The notes below the pieces were generated by a model, which saw only the letters and a list, made by a program, of their open reading frames with translations, did no database searches and was not told the origin of the DNA. A program made the position numbers and the translations under genes. From assembly GCA_902780495.1 (NCBI GenBank), contig CACZFM010000001.1:1-64000 (forward strand): a stretch of 64,000 nucleotides of DNA. Direction: 5' to 3'. Positions 43,722-52,878 of this stretch are shown one piece after another. The stretch's first letter is position 1. The number at the start of each line of letters is the position of its first letter. Source of the stretch: an uncultured Bacteroidales bacterium. GTDB lineage: Bacteria; Bacteroidota; Bacteroidia; Bacteroidales; Paludibacteraceae.

Positions 43722-44399
43722 TTATACAGTCTCCACTTCCACTGCTGCCGTTTCCTCCTGAGGTTTGATATCCTCATAGAAATGCGCAGAAGCGGTGGAC
43801 ATGTACGGAGCAATCCAAAGGAATCCGATACCGAAGGTGATCAAACCCAGCAGTATCCATCCGAGGAAACTCAGGCTAAGCAAGAACAATTTCCCCTTAT
43901 GTCCGCGCATCATCAGACGGCTGGCACGCAATGCCTCACGAGCCGAATACTCCGGATGATCCTTCAATACAAAAGGTGCCATGGCATACGCCAAACCAAG
44001 AATAATGGTGCCGATAAACAAAGTCGGTATTGCAATCAGCGCAAGAATGAGCACATAAAGCACATAGGTAACGACAATATTACTGTAGTTCTCAATTGCA
44101 TTCTGCCAAGAGGCAAGAACCGCTCCTTCGCTTTGTTCATTACGGCGAACATAATCAAGCAATAGCATAGAGAACCCGTAGGACATGGGTGCTACCAGCA
44201 ATATGCTGATTACCATAGAAAGTCCCGAACCGGACATAGACAGTACATCCAGCCCCAGGAAAGTACCAATCATGCTGACACCTCCACCGACATAAGCAAT
44301 GATGCAAATGATAAACATGGTGAAAGCGACTGCGTTCCAATGGGGTGACAGTGTCTCCCAAGCCATTTCGCGATACTGTTTACAACTTTTTGTTTCCAT
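43722..44399 (-). CDS. DUF975 family membrane protein
   Basis: This 225-residue polytopic protein has about five membrane helices and the typical DUF975 parts: an N-terminal 'CKQYREMAWETLSPHWNAV', and later 'YAMAPFVLKDHPEYSAREAL', 'SRLMMRGHKGKLFLLSLSF' and 'PYMSTASAHFYED'. The function of the family is unknown. It is the last gene of the hut-linked minus run and ends at a strong terminator. Confidence 0.88.
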   Translation of the reverse strand: METKSCKQYREMAWETLSPHWNAVAFTMFIICIIAYVGGGVSMIGTFLGLDVLSMSGSGLSMVISILLVAPMSYGFSMLLLDYVRRNEQSEGAVLASWQNAIENYSNIVVTYVLYVLILALIAIPTLFIGTIILGLAYAMAPFVLKDHPEYSAREALRASRLMMRGHKGKLFLLSLSFLGWILLGLITFGIGFLWIAPYMSTASAHFYEDIKPQEETAAVEVETV

Positions 44400-44447
44400 A
44401 ATTATAAAAAATTAAAAGGTTAATAATAGAGTGATTGTGATTACCCA

Positions 44448-45788
44448 TCAAAGTTTGCGTATTCTCCACTCGTTCGGATAGGTATTGTTGAGCCGGTTAC
44501 CCACATTCTTGACGAACCCGAGCGGAACGTCTTCGTAGGTAAGCAGATGGTGTCCTAGATTGAGATGTTCGGTCAGCGGCAGTGCCTCTGTCCGCAGGAA
44601 ACACAGTGCTTGTTCCAGATTGACGGCGACATTCGGAAAAGCATCTTTTCGCAGGGCTTTCGCCATACTGAGGCTGTGTTGCGGAGCCGCACCCTTTCCC
44701 CGTTTTTCGGACACGCCGAATCCTGTGCAAATACAGGTGAGGAACGTGGAAAGATAGTCGATGAGATCCTTATAGCGGGCAGGGTAGGCGGTGGTGAAAC
44801 GGTCGCTTTGCCGTATCGCCCAATCATCGGGATTCTGCAGCCAAGAGGAAATCTCTTTTTCAAACTCCACAGGCATCGTTTTGACCGTTCCTTTGACTTT
44901 TGGCGAGAAAGGCACAAAACTTTCGTCATTTTTGCGGAGTGCACATATATAAAGCCCTTCTCCTTTGGTCCGATGCGGGAAGAAATGATAGCCCGGATAG
45001 CCTTCCACGATTCCCCAATCGGGTTCATAGTCCACCGGCAGTATTTCCGCTCCCAGACAATCGGTAATCCAAAGGACATTGTCTTCATTCTCTTCGTGAT
45101 TAAAGGTGCAGGTGCTGTAAATCAGCAGTCCGCCGGGTTTGAGACTGTCCCAGAGATCCATAAGGATGGCGCGTTGCCGTTCGGCGCAGAGTTGGACATT
45201 CTTCACGCTCCATTCTTCCCGTGCCTGCATGTCTTTTCGGAACATGCCTTCGCCCGAACAAGGAGCGTCCACCAAAACACAATCAAACAGATTGCGGCAC
45301 TTGGTGCCGAATGTTTCCGCCCGATTGTGGGTAACGATGGTGTTTCCGTTGCCCCATTTCTGGATGTTCTCACTCAAGATGAACACACGTTGGCGGTCCA
45401 CCTCATTGCTGACAAGAAGTCCTTCTTTCCCAAGATGCTGGCTCAAGAGCGTAGATTTGCCGCCCGGTGCGGCACACATATCCAGCACAATGCTTTCGGC
45501 AGGCAGATATTGGTCGATGACCTGTTGCAGGAACATTGAACTGGCCTCCTGCACATAGTATGCTCCGGCGTGAAACAGCGGGTCAAGGGTGAACTGAGGC
45601 CGTTCGCTGAGGTAGTAACCATCGATATGCCATGGCACCTCGTCAATGTCACATGCAAAAGAGAGCGTATCCCGTTTGTCGTTCAATCGGATACTGGTGA
45701 CAGGCTCCGTTTCCAATGCACGAAACAGCAACTCGGCTTCCGAGCCTAACTGTTGGTGCATCCTCTCGATGAATTCTATAGGTAACAT
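44448..45788 (-). CDS. rsmF: RsmF-like rRNA cytosine-C5 methyltransferase
   Basis: This 446-residue NOL1/NOP2/sun-family enzyme has a SAM-binding motif 'VLDMCAAPGGKSTLL', the catalytic Cys in 'VDAPCSGEGMFRK', and the second Cys in 'IYSTCTFNHEEN'. The C-terminal PUA-like extension ('GLYICALRKND' and beyond) fits RsmF/YebU. It would methylate a cytosine of 16S rRNA; the exact position cannot be read from sequence. It follows folD by 12 bases. Confidence 0.9.
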   Translation of the reverse strand: MLPIEFIERMHQQLGSEAELLFRALETEPVTSIRLNDKRDTLSFACDIDEVPWHIDGYYLSERPQFTLDPLFHAGAYYVQEASSMFLQQVIDQYLPAESIVLDMCAAPGGKSTLLSQHLGKEGLLVSNEVDRQRVFILSENIQKWGNGNTIVTHNRAETFGTKCRNLFDCVLVDAPCSGEGMFRKDMQAREEWSVKNVQLCAERQRAILMDLWDSLKPGGLLIYSTCTFNHEENEDNVLWITDCLGAEILPVDYEPDWGIVEGYPGYHFFPHRTKGEGLYICALRKNDESFVPFSPKVKGTVKTMPVEFEKEISSWLQNPDDWAIRQSDRFTTAYPARYKDLIDYLSTFLTCICTGFGVSEKRGKGAAPQHSLSMAKALRKDAFPNVAVNLEQALCFLRTEALPLTEHLNLGHHLLTYEDVPLGFVKNVGNRLNNTYPNEWRIRKL

Positions 45789-45800
45789 ATTGTTTGAAAA

Positions 45801-46667
45801 TTATCTTGTTTGTGCGCGCAGGAAACAGCCTTCCACATTCTCCATCAGAGAACAGATGGTCAATGGTCCCACGCCTCCCGGAACAGGCGTAATCATCCGG
45901 CATTTGGGTGCTACATTGGCAAAATCCACATCGCCGCACATCTTGCCTGTTTGCGGGTCGGAATTGATGCCTACATCCACGATGACAGCCCCTTCGCTCA
46001 CCATATCGGCCGTGATAAAGTATGCCTTTCCCAGTGCCGCAACAATGACATCCGCACTGCGCAACAGGTCGGGCAGATTCTTTGTGTGGCTGTGTGCGAC
46101 AGTGACCGTGGCATTCTCGTTCATCAGCAGTTTGCTGACAGGCAGTCCGACGATATTGCTGCGCCCGACAACGACGGCTTTTGCACCGTCCAACGGAATG
46201 TCTGCCGCTTCCAGTATGCGCATGGCGCTACGAGGTGTGCAAGGCACAGGGAAACGGGTGTAGTCGTTCCGCTTCTGTTTCCAAAGATTGGCAACATTGG
46301 TGTCTGTGACACAATCCACATCCTTCGCCGGCGAAATGGCATCCACTACTTTTTCGGTCCGTACCTGTTTGGGCAAGGGCATTTGTACAAGTATGCCGTC
46401 CACGTTGGTATCGCGGTTCAGGCGGTCCAGTTGTTCCAGCACTTCCGTTTCCGTGCTTTGTCCGTCCATCCGGATGACCTGACAAGCCATTCCCACTTCA
46501 GCCGTTTGTTTCTCGCAAGAAGCCACATAGCGTTGACTGCCGTAATCATCGCCAACCAGCAATACACTCAGGCACGGCACTCGGCCGTATTGCGTTTTAT
46601 ACTGCTCCATCCGTTCGCGAAGAAGGGCTTTGGTCTGTTCTGCCAGTTTTTTCCCGTCAAATGTCAT
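45801..46667 (-). CDS. folD: Bifunctional methylene-THF dehydrogenase/cyclohydrolase
   Basis: FolD interconverts 5,10-methylene-, methenyl- and 10-formyl-tetrahydrofolate. The 288-residue protein has 'VQMPLPKQV', the NADP fold 'VVGRSNIVGLPVSKLL' and the closing 'PVPGGVGPLTICSLM'. The Lys/Tyr-containing N-terminal region is conserved. It lies four bases after hutI, where it can take the methenyl-THF made by FtcD from the formimino group of histidine. Confidence 0.95.
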   Translation of the reverse strand: MTFDGKKLAEQTKALLRERMEQYKTQYGRVPCLSVLLVGDDYGSQRYVASCEKQTAEVGMACQVIRMDGQSTETEVLEQLDRLNRDTNVDGILVQMPLPKQVRTEKVVDAISPAKDVDCVTDTNVANLWKQKRNDYTRFPVPCTPRSAMRILEAADIPLDGAKAVVVGRSNIVGLPVSKLLMNENATVTVAHSHTKNLPDLLRSADVIVAALGKAYFITADMVSEGAVIVDVGINSDPQTGKMCGDVDFANVAPKCRMITPVPGGVGPLTICSLMENVEGCFLRAQTR

Positions 46668-46671
46668 ATCA

Positions 46672-47901
46672 TTATGCGTTTATCTCTTTACCCGACAAGA
46701 TGTGATGCCTGATAAAAGGTGTTTGGTACATATAAGGAATCATTGTTAGCGACTGCAGGGGTCGCGTTACGATAAGATTGGCGCGTTTCCCGACCGTGAT
46801 AGAGCCGACTTCGTCACTTACTCCCATCGCGTAAGCGGAGTTCAAGGTGACGGCATTCAGTGCTTGCACGGCGGTCAGGCGCATACGAATACAGCCCATT
46901 GCCATCACAAAGCGCATGTCGCCGCTGGGGCTGCTTCCCGGATTGTAGTCGCTGGCAAGAGCCACGCCCAATCCTGCTTGTATGAAGTCTTTCGCCCGTC
47001 CGTACGGCAGTCCGAGGAAGAACGATGAACCTGGTAACATGGTAGGCATAGTGACACTGCCCTGCAAGGCATCAATCTCCGCATCGGTGGTCTTTTCCAA
47101 ATGGTCCACACTCAGTGCGTGGTGCTTCACACCGATTTGCACACCGCCACTGACCGCCAATTCATTGGCATGAATCTTGGGCCGTAACCCGTAGTGTTCA
47201 CCCGCCGTAAGAATACGGCCGGTATCTTCTACGGTGAAAAAGCCTTCGTCGCAGAACACATCCACGAAATCCGCCAATCCCTGTTGCGCAACGGCAGGCA
47301 GCATTTCCTCGCAAACGAGACGGACATATTCTTCGTGACCATATCCGCGCCCGATAGCATGAGCGCCCAGGAATGTTGCCCGCACGAGAGCAGGTACGTT
47401 CTCACGAATACGCTTGATGACACGCAACATCTTCAGTTCATCTTCGGTTCGCAGGCCATAGCCGCTTTTGATTTCCAATGCTCCTGTTCCTTTTGCAATC
47501 ATCTCTTGCACGCGCTCCATCGATTGGCGATAGAGTTCGTCTTCGCTTGTTTCATGCAGACGGTCGGCAGAATTGAGAATACCTCCGCCGCGGCGTGCAA
47601 TCTCTTCGTAGGAAAGACCGTTGATTTTGTCCAGGAACTCACCTTCCCGCGAACCGGCATAGACGATATGTGTATGCGAGTCGCAGAAAGAGGGCAGCAC
47701 CAGTCCGCCTTCGGCATCAATGTATCTATCCGCTTCCGGCAGGGTGTCCATTGTGCCAAATCCGGCAATACGGTCACCGTCTATCAGCAGCCATGCGTCA
47801 GCCAGTGTGCCTGTCTCGTTCATCTCTGCGCCTTGTTTGCGCAAAACGCCCTGTGGCACAATGCCGACCAGTTCACGTATGTTTTTAATACAAGTCTTCA
47901 C
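46672..47901 (-). CDS. hutI: Imidazolonepropionase
   Basis: HutI opens the imidazolone ring to formiminoglutamate. The 409-residue protein has the metal motif 'CDSHTHIVYAG', 'LEIKSGYGLRTEDELKML', 'HANELAVSGG' and 'LASDYNPGSS'. The start is GTG at 47901, overlapping the hutH end by 17 bases; no ATG is suitably placed. It is third in the hutU-hutH-hutI-folD run. Confidence 0.95.
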   Translation of the reverse strand: MKTCIKNIRELVGIVPQGVLRKQGAEMNETGTLADAWLLIDGDRIAGFGTMDTLPEADRYIDAEGGLVLPSFCDSHTHIVYAGSREGEFLDKINGLSYEEIARRGGGILNSADRLHETSEDELYRQSMERVQEMIAKGTGALEIKSGYGLRTEDELKMLRVIKRIRENVPALVRATFLGAHAIGRGYGHEEYVRLVCEEMLPAVAQQGLADFVDVFCDEGFFTVEDTGRILTAGEHYGLRPKIHANELAVSGGVQIGVKHHALSVDHLEKTTDAEIDALQGSVTMPTMLPGSSFFLGLPYGRAKDFIQAGLGVALASDYNPGSSPSGDMRFVMAMGCIRMRLTAVQALNAVTLNSAYAMGVSDEVGSITVGKRANLIVTRPLQSLTMIPYMYQTPFIRHHILSGKEINA

Positions 47902-49375
47902 GTCTGATAAATTCTTTACTTGCTACCATCAGCGGATGCATATAGCGGTCCACATCAATGAAGGGAACCACTTTGCGATACTCGCTGACGATTTTCTCTA
48001 TATGCTTTGAACTTTTGGCCGGTCTTCTGAATTCCAATGCTTGTGCGGCATTGAAGAGTTCGATACCTAACACACTCTCGGTGTTTTCCACCAGTCTCAC
48101 CAGTTTGGTGGCAGCGTTTGCTCCCATTGACACATGGTCTTCCTGTCCCTGACTGGATGGGATGCTGTCGCACGAGGCAGGCCAGCACAGGCCTTTCGAT
48201 TGACTGACGATACTGGCAGCCGTGTATTGAGGAATCATGAATCCGCTGTTCAGACCGGGCTTTGCCACCAGGAACGAAGGCAGGTCACGCTGTCCGGAGA
48301 TGAGTTTGTAGATACGTCTCTCGGAGATGCTTGCCAGTTCGTTCATTGCGATAGCCAGCATATCCATCGGTATGGCAATCGGTTCGCCGTGGAAGTTTCC
48401 TGCCGAGATAATCATATCTTCATCGGGAAATACGTTCGGGTTGTCGGTAGCGGAATTGATTTCGTTCTCAATCACACTCTTTACGTATGCCAAGGTATCC
48501 TTTACGGCTCCATGTACCTGCGGAATGCAACGGAAAGAGTAGGGGTCTTGCACGTGTACTTTCGGGCGTGCAATCAGTTCACTGCCCTCCAGCAGTTCAC
48601 GGAAACGATTGGCGGTAACCATCTGTCCGGGTTGGCAGCGCAGGTTGTGGCTATGCGGATAGAACGGTTCGATACGACCGTCAAAGGCTTCCAGTGAGAT
48701 GGCGCCGATCATATCCGCCCATTTGCTCAGCCGTTCTGCTTGCAGGACGGACCAAACAGCGTTTGCGCTCATGAACTGCGTACCATTGAGCAGTGCCAGA
48801 CCTTCTTTCGATTGCAGGCGTATGGGTTGCCATCCCAGTTCTTTCCAGACATCTGCAGCCTGACGGCGTTCGCCTTTATAAAGCACTTCGCCCATACCGA
48901 TAATCGGCAGACTGAGATGTGCCAAGGGAGCCAAGTCTCCGCTGGCACCCAGTGAACCTTGCTGGTAAACGACAGGAAGGATATCCATATTGAACATATC
49001 CACCAGGCGTTGCACAGTAGCCACTTGCGAGCCCGAATGGCCGTAACTCAACGACTGCGCTTTCAGCAGCAGCATCAGTTTAACTATCTCCGGACGCACT
49101 TCTTCGCCCATACCGCAGGCATGAGACATAACCAGATTGTGCTGCAATTGGCTGAGGTCTTCTGCGGGAATGGTGATGTTGCACAGACTTCCGAATCCGG
49201 TGGTCACACCGTAAACGGGACGGCCGATATCTTCCATCTTGCTATCCAGGAACTTGCGGCATTTCTCAATCGCCGCGATGGCTTCTTTGCCCAGTTCCAG
49301 TTGCATGTGGTTATCAATAATTTCTTTGACCCTGTCAATGGTCAGATGCTTATCGCTAATAATGTGCTTATTCAT
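47885..49375 (-). CDS. hutH: Histidine ammonia-lyase
   Basis: HutH removes ammonia from histidine to give urocanate. The 496-residue length is normal. The MIO cofactor forms from Ala-Ser-Gly in 'GSLGASGDLAPLAHL' (near residue 144), and 'YGVTTGFGSLCN' is present near the start. The later signature 'QEDHVSMGANAA' is kept. It lies 30 bases after hutU and overlaps hutI. Confidence 0.96.
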   Translation of the reverse strand: MNKHIISDKHLTIDRVKEIIDNHMQLELGKEAIAAIEKCRKFLDSKMEDIGRPVYGVTTGFGSLCNITIPAEDLSQLQHNLVMSHACGMGEEVRPEIVKLMLLLKAQSLSYGHSGSQVATVQRLVDMFNMDILPVVYQQGSLGASGDLAPLAHLSLPIIGMGEVLYKGERRQAADVWKELGWQPIRLQSKEGLALLNGTQFMSANAVWSVLQAERLSKWADMIGAISLEAFDGRIEPFYPHSHNLRCQPGQMVTANRFRELLEGSELIARPKVHVQDPYSFRCIPQVHGAVKDTLAYVKSVIENEINSATDNPNVFPDEDMIISAGNFHGEPIAIPMDMLAIAMNELASISERRIYKLISGQRDLPSFLVAKPGLNSGFMIPQYTAASIVSQSKGLCWPASCDSIPSSQGQEDHVSMGANAATKLVRLVENTESVLGIELFNAAQALEFRRPAKSSKHIEKIVSEYRKVVPFIDVDRYMHPLMVASKEFIRREDLY

Positions 49376-49405
49376 GGTTTGTTTGCAATAAAGGGTTTCC
49401 TGTGT

Positions 49406-51430
49406 TTAGTTTTTGAGTGCTTCCCGTATGGTTTCCTCATCGGCCGTATTGGGCATTGTCACGCGCAGACCTGTTGCACGTTCCATCTCTCTCAAGATGG
49501 CGTGATTGGCACCTTCGTTGCGCGCCCAACTACGACGGGCGATACCGTTGTTCACATCCCAGAACAGCATGTTTTGAATGTGTCGTGCCGAATCATCACT
49601 TCCGTCGATTACCATACCAAATCCGCCGTTGATGACTTCGCCCCATCCGACTCCGCCGCCGTTATGGATACTTACCCATGTAGCACCACGGAAGCCGTCG
49701 CCGATGACATTCTGTATTGCCATATCGGCAGTGAACTGCGAGCCGTCGTAGATATTACTGGTCTCGCGGAACGGTGAGTCGGTGCCGCTTACGTCATGAT
49801 GGTCACGGCCTAACACGATGGGTGCGCTTATTTCGCCTTTGCGGATGGCTTCGTTGAACGCGAGGGCTATCTTGGTGCGACCTTCGCAATCGGCATACAG
49901 AATACGCGCCTGCGAACCTACTACCAAATGATTGCGTCCCGCTTCTTCTATCCAACGGATATTGTCATCCATCTGTCCTTGTATCTCTGCGGGTGCATCT
50001 TTCACGATTTCGCTCAGCACTTTCACTGCCAATGCATCACTCTTGGCAAGGTCTTCGGGCTTTTCGCTCATGCAAACCCAACGGAACGGGCCGAACCCGT
50101 AGTCAAAGAACATCGGACCCATAATATCTTGCACGTAAGAAGGATAACGGAAAGTACCGTCCTTTTTCATTACGTCTGCGCCCGCGCGCGAGCTCTCCAA
50201 CAGGAATGCGTTTCCGTAGTCGAAGAAATACATACCGTTTGCGTGCAGACGGTTGATGGCTGCCACATGGCGCCGCAACGATGCCTGTACGGCTTCTTTG
50301 AAGCGTTCGGGCTCTTCCGCCATCATGCGTTTACTTTCTTCCAGACTGTAACCGACGGGATAGTAACCGCCTGCCCAGGGGTTATGCAACGATGTCTGGT
50401 CTGAACCCAAGTCAACAGGATAGTTCTCATCTGCCAGACGTTCCCACAAATCCACCACATTGCCAACGTATGCCAGTGACACCACTTCTTTGCCGGCTTG
50501 GGCTTTGCGGATGCGTGCCATCAGTTCGGTCAAGTCTTCATGCAGTTCGTCCACCCAGCCTTGCTCATAGCGTTTGCGTGCAGCAAGAGGATTGATTTCT
50601 GCGGTCACGCTCACTACGCCGGCGATGTTACCCGCCTTGGGTTGTGCGCCTGACATACCGCCTAAACCGGCTGTGACGAACAGCATACCTTTGCGTTCTT
50701 CGGCCGTGCCGGTCAGACCTTTCTTGCGCAGTTGTTTGCGTGCGGCATTCATCACAGTGATAGTTGTGCCGTGTACGATTCCTTGCGGACCGATGTACAT
50801 GTAACTTCCTGCCGTCATTTGTCCGTATTGCGAAACGCCCAGTGCGTTGAACTTTTCCCAATGGTCAGGCTTCGAGTAGTTGGGGATAACCATTCCGTTG
50901 GTCACCACCACTCTCGGTGCATCTTTATGGCTTGGGAAGAGCCCCATCGGATGACCGGAGTACATGGACAATGTCTGCTCGTCAGTCATGGTGGCGAGAT
51001 ATTGCATGGTCAGTCGGTATTGCGCCCAGTTCTGGAAGATGGCACCATTGCCGCCGTATATAATCAGTTCGTGCGGATGTTGTGCCACGCGGGGATCCAG
51101 ATTGTTCTGTATCATAGCCATGATAGCTGCCGCCTGCTTGGATTTTGCGGGATACTCGTCAATCGGACGCGCGTACATTTCATAACTCGGACGGAACCGG
51201 TACATGTAGATACGTCCGTAGAGACGCAACTCTTCTGCAAACTCTTTGGCAAGCACTTTGTGATGCTTTTGCGGGAAATAGCGCAGGGCGTTTTTCAGCG
51301 CCAGCACTTTTTCTTCTTCCGTCAGGATGTCCTTGCGTTTGGGTGCATGGTTAATGGTCGTGTCGTAGGGTTTGACCTCCGGCAGTTCTGCGGGAATCCC
51401 CGCCAGAATCTCTTGTTGGAATGTGTTCAT
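49406..51430 (-). CDS. hutU: Urocanate hydratase
   Basis: HutU adds water to urocanate with NAD as an electrophile. At 674 residues it is the long Bacteroidota form. It has 'MYSGHPMGLFPSHKDAPRVV' and 'VTAGLGGMSGAQPKA' as part of the NAD site, and the conserved catalytic-region segment 'GRDHHDVSGTDSPFRET'. It is separated from ftcD, its usual pathway partner, by the inserted 4.6-kb island. The 11-nt array at 51448-51612 lies directly upstream. Confidence 0.95.
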   Translation of the reverse strand: MNTFQQEILAGIPAELPEVKPYDTTINHAPKRKDILTEEEKVLALKNALRYFPQKHHKVLAKEFAEELRLYGRIYMYRFRPSYEMYARPIDEYPAKSKQAAAIMAMIQNNLDPRVAQHPHELIIYGGNGAIFQNWAQYRLTMQYLATMTDEQTLSMYSGHPMGLFPSHKDAPRVVVTNGMVIPNYSKPDHWEKFNALGVSQYGQMTAGSYMYIGPQGIVHGTTITVMNAARKQLRKKGLTGTAEERKGMLFVTAGLGGMSGAQPKAGNIAGVVSVTAEINPLAARKRYEQGWVDELHEDLTELMARIRKAQAGKEVVSLAYVGNVVDLWERLADENYPVDLGSDQTSLHNPWAGGYYPVGYSLEESKRMMAEEPERFKEAVQASLRRHVAAINRLHANGMYFFDYGNAFLLESSRAGADVMKKDGTFRYPSYVQDIMGPMFFDYGFGPFRWVCMSEKPEDLAKSDALAVKVLSEIVKDAPAEIQGQMDDNIRWIEEAGRNHLVVGSQARILYADCEGRTKIALAFNEAIRKGEISAPIVLGRDHHDVSGTDSPFRETSNIYDGSQFTADMAIQNVIGDGFRGATWVSIHNGGGVGWGEVINGGFGMVIDGSDDSARHIQNMLFWDVNNGIARRSWARNEGANHAILREMERATGLRVTMPNTADEETIREALKN

Positions 51431-51447
51431 GATGTATAATCGATTTA

Positions 51448-51612
51448 TGTTTAGTCTGTTTTTAGTCTGTTTTTAGTCTGTTTTTGTTCTTTTCTTCTTC
51501 CTGTTGTCCACCTATTTTCCAGCCACTCTCATCGGATGCTCATCGGTTGCTGAACGGGTGCTCATCGGTTGCTCACTATGACATCACCATGATATCAGCG
51601 GCATATCGCCCC
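51448..51612. repeat. Degenerate 11-nt phased array, fifteen units
   Basis: Fifteen consecutive 11-mers without a gap: TGTTTAGTCTG, TTTTTAGTCTG (twice), TTTTTGTTCTT, TTCTTCTTCCT, GTTGTCCACCT, ATTTTCCAGCC, ACTCTCATCGG, ATGCTCATCGG, TTGCTGAACGG, GTGCTCATCGG, TTGCTCACTAT, GACATCACCAT, GATATCAGCGG, CATATCGCCCC. Adjacent units resemble each other more than distant ones, as if the array drifts. It fills the gap between hutU and the island. Confidence 0.85.
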
Positions 51613-51625
51613 AATCCATCTTCTT

Positions 51626-51985
51626 TCACTCCTCAACTCCTTCACTTCCTTTCCTCTCCTCACTCAACTCATGCTTTATATAATCGTACAACCTGCCTTG
51701 TATGGGCTTGTTATACTTTCTCGCTTTCCGCACGGCCTCGTCATATCGTGCCTGCCATTCCGCTTTTCTTTCCGGATTATGCAGAATGGCTTTCGTTTCT
51801 GCCATCAGTTCTGCAAACCGTCTTGCTGTCGGATGTTCTGCTTTTTCTTTCTTTGTTTTCTTGCTCAATTCCGGCTTACTGCACACTGCCGCCCATTCAT
51901 CATTCCCTGGTATCCTCCGTGCATAGTGCCTCTTGTCAACATTTCCCCGCAACTCATCCACAATATTTACCCACTTCGCTTTCAT
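51626..51985 (-). CDS. 119-residue helical protein, last island gene
   Basis: The ATG at 51985 overlaps the FISUMP-like gene stop (ATGA). It begins 'MKAKWVNIVDELRG' and is rich in charged helices ('RFAELMAETKAILHNPERKA'). The first 14 residues recur in the 42-residue frame at 53886-54014, so part of this gene was duplicated. The family is not recognised. It is encoded at the 3' end of the island, next to the 11-nt array. Confidence 0.6.
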   Translation of the reverse strand: MKAKWVNIVDELRGNVDKRHYARRIPGNDEWAAVCSKPELSKKTKKEKAEHPTARRFAELMAETKAILHNPERKAEWQARYDEAVRKARKYNKPIQGRLYDYIKHELSEERKGSEGVEE

Positions 51986-52869
51986 TTTACCTCTTGCCCT
52001 TGTATTGAGTAAGTCTTGTCTCCTTGTTTTATATAGATGCTACCATTCTGAAATATCTTTATAACTTTTCCTTTATTCTCTTCTACGCTAGTAGCGTCTA
52101 TACCTGTAGGATTTGTAGAAACTGTAGGAACATAAATAGCCCTTATGGCACGACCAAAGTTGTTTGTGTCTTGAAAGTATATTCTGACCATATTACCACG
52201 GAAATAGTGATAATATGAATAGTTACCACCCCATTTAGTATATATCGTACTTGTGTGATAGTCAGCATGTCCTCCTGCATTGACGACCATACTTCTACAC
52301 CAGTCATAATAGCCTACAGCAGGAAGGAAAATAGACACGTCTGCAAAATCGCCGACGCCTGTTACCTTATACCCGGACAATGTGCAACCTTCAGTATATT
52401 GTACGGTAGTTCCATTACACCATGTCCACGTAGTATATGCAGTATTGATAAGTGTATCGAAATGTTGTTTACTGGGAGTTTGCCAGCCATCTCCCCATAG
52501 TGTCGTCGCAATATCGGCAATACCGACACTCACATTCTTATTATACCTACTTTTTCTCCCATTCTGGTTAGGATTATTCCATGGATAGAGACCTCCGACA
52601 TTATTCGTGTTGTATAAAGGTGCATTTTCGTTGTTGTTGTAGTACGGTGTCGCATCTGCTCCTTCTTGTAAGTCTGCATAATCCGTAATAGTAGCACCTA
52701 CATTGAATGTCGCCCATAATGGACCATTTTCCCATAGTTGTACGTAGTCGCAAGTAGTACGACCGGAAGAACTTAATACTGAGGCTGTCCCCGTTATGGG
52801 CTGCCCTTGCTCTGCAAATACAACATTTGCGAAAACAATCATAAATAATGATAGAATACTTTGTTTCAT
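51982..52869 (-). CDS. Secreted FISUMP-like protein with T9SS-like tail
   Basis: This 295-residue protein has a signal peptide of about 19 residues ('SILSLFMIVFANVVFA'). The central part has FISUMP/DUF1566 features ('WATFNVGATITDYADLQ', 'DGWQTPSKQHFDTLIN', 'VSIFLPAVGYYDWC', 'NFGRAIRAIYV'). The end 'GSIYIKQGDKTYSIQGQEVK' resembles a short type IX secretion sorting signal. It would be surface-exposed. Its presence inside an island of nuclease and Fic genes is unusual. Confidence 0.8.
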   Translation of the reverse strand: MKQSILSLFMIVFANVVFAEQGQPITGTASVLSSSGRTTCDYVQLWENGPLWATFNVGATITDYADLQEGADATPYYNNNENAPLYNTNNVGGLYPWNNPNQNGRKSRYNKNVSVGIADIATTLWGDGWQTPSKQHFDTLINTAYTTWTWCNGTTVQYTEGCTLSGYKVTGVGDFADVSIFLPAVGYYDWCRSMVVNAGGHADYHTSTIYTKWGGNYSYYHYFRGNMVRIYFQDTNNFGRAIRAIYVPTVSTNPTGIDATSVEENKGKVIKIFQNGSIYIKQGDKTYSIQGQEVK

Positions 52870-52878
52870 TATATCTAC

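Noticed and set aside
51448-51612. Possible CRISPR array
   Set aside because: Units are 11 nt with no spacers and drift in sequence, and no cas genes are in the window.
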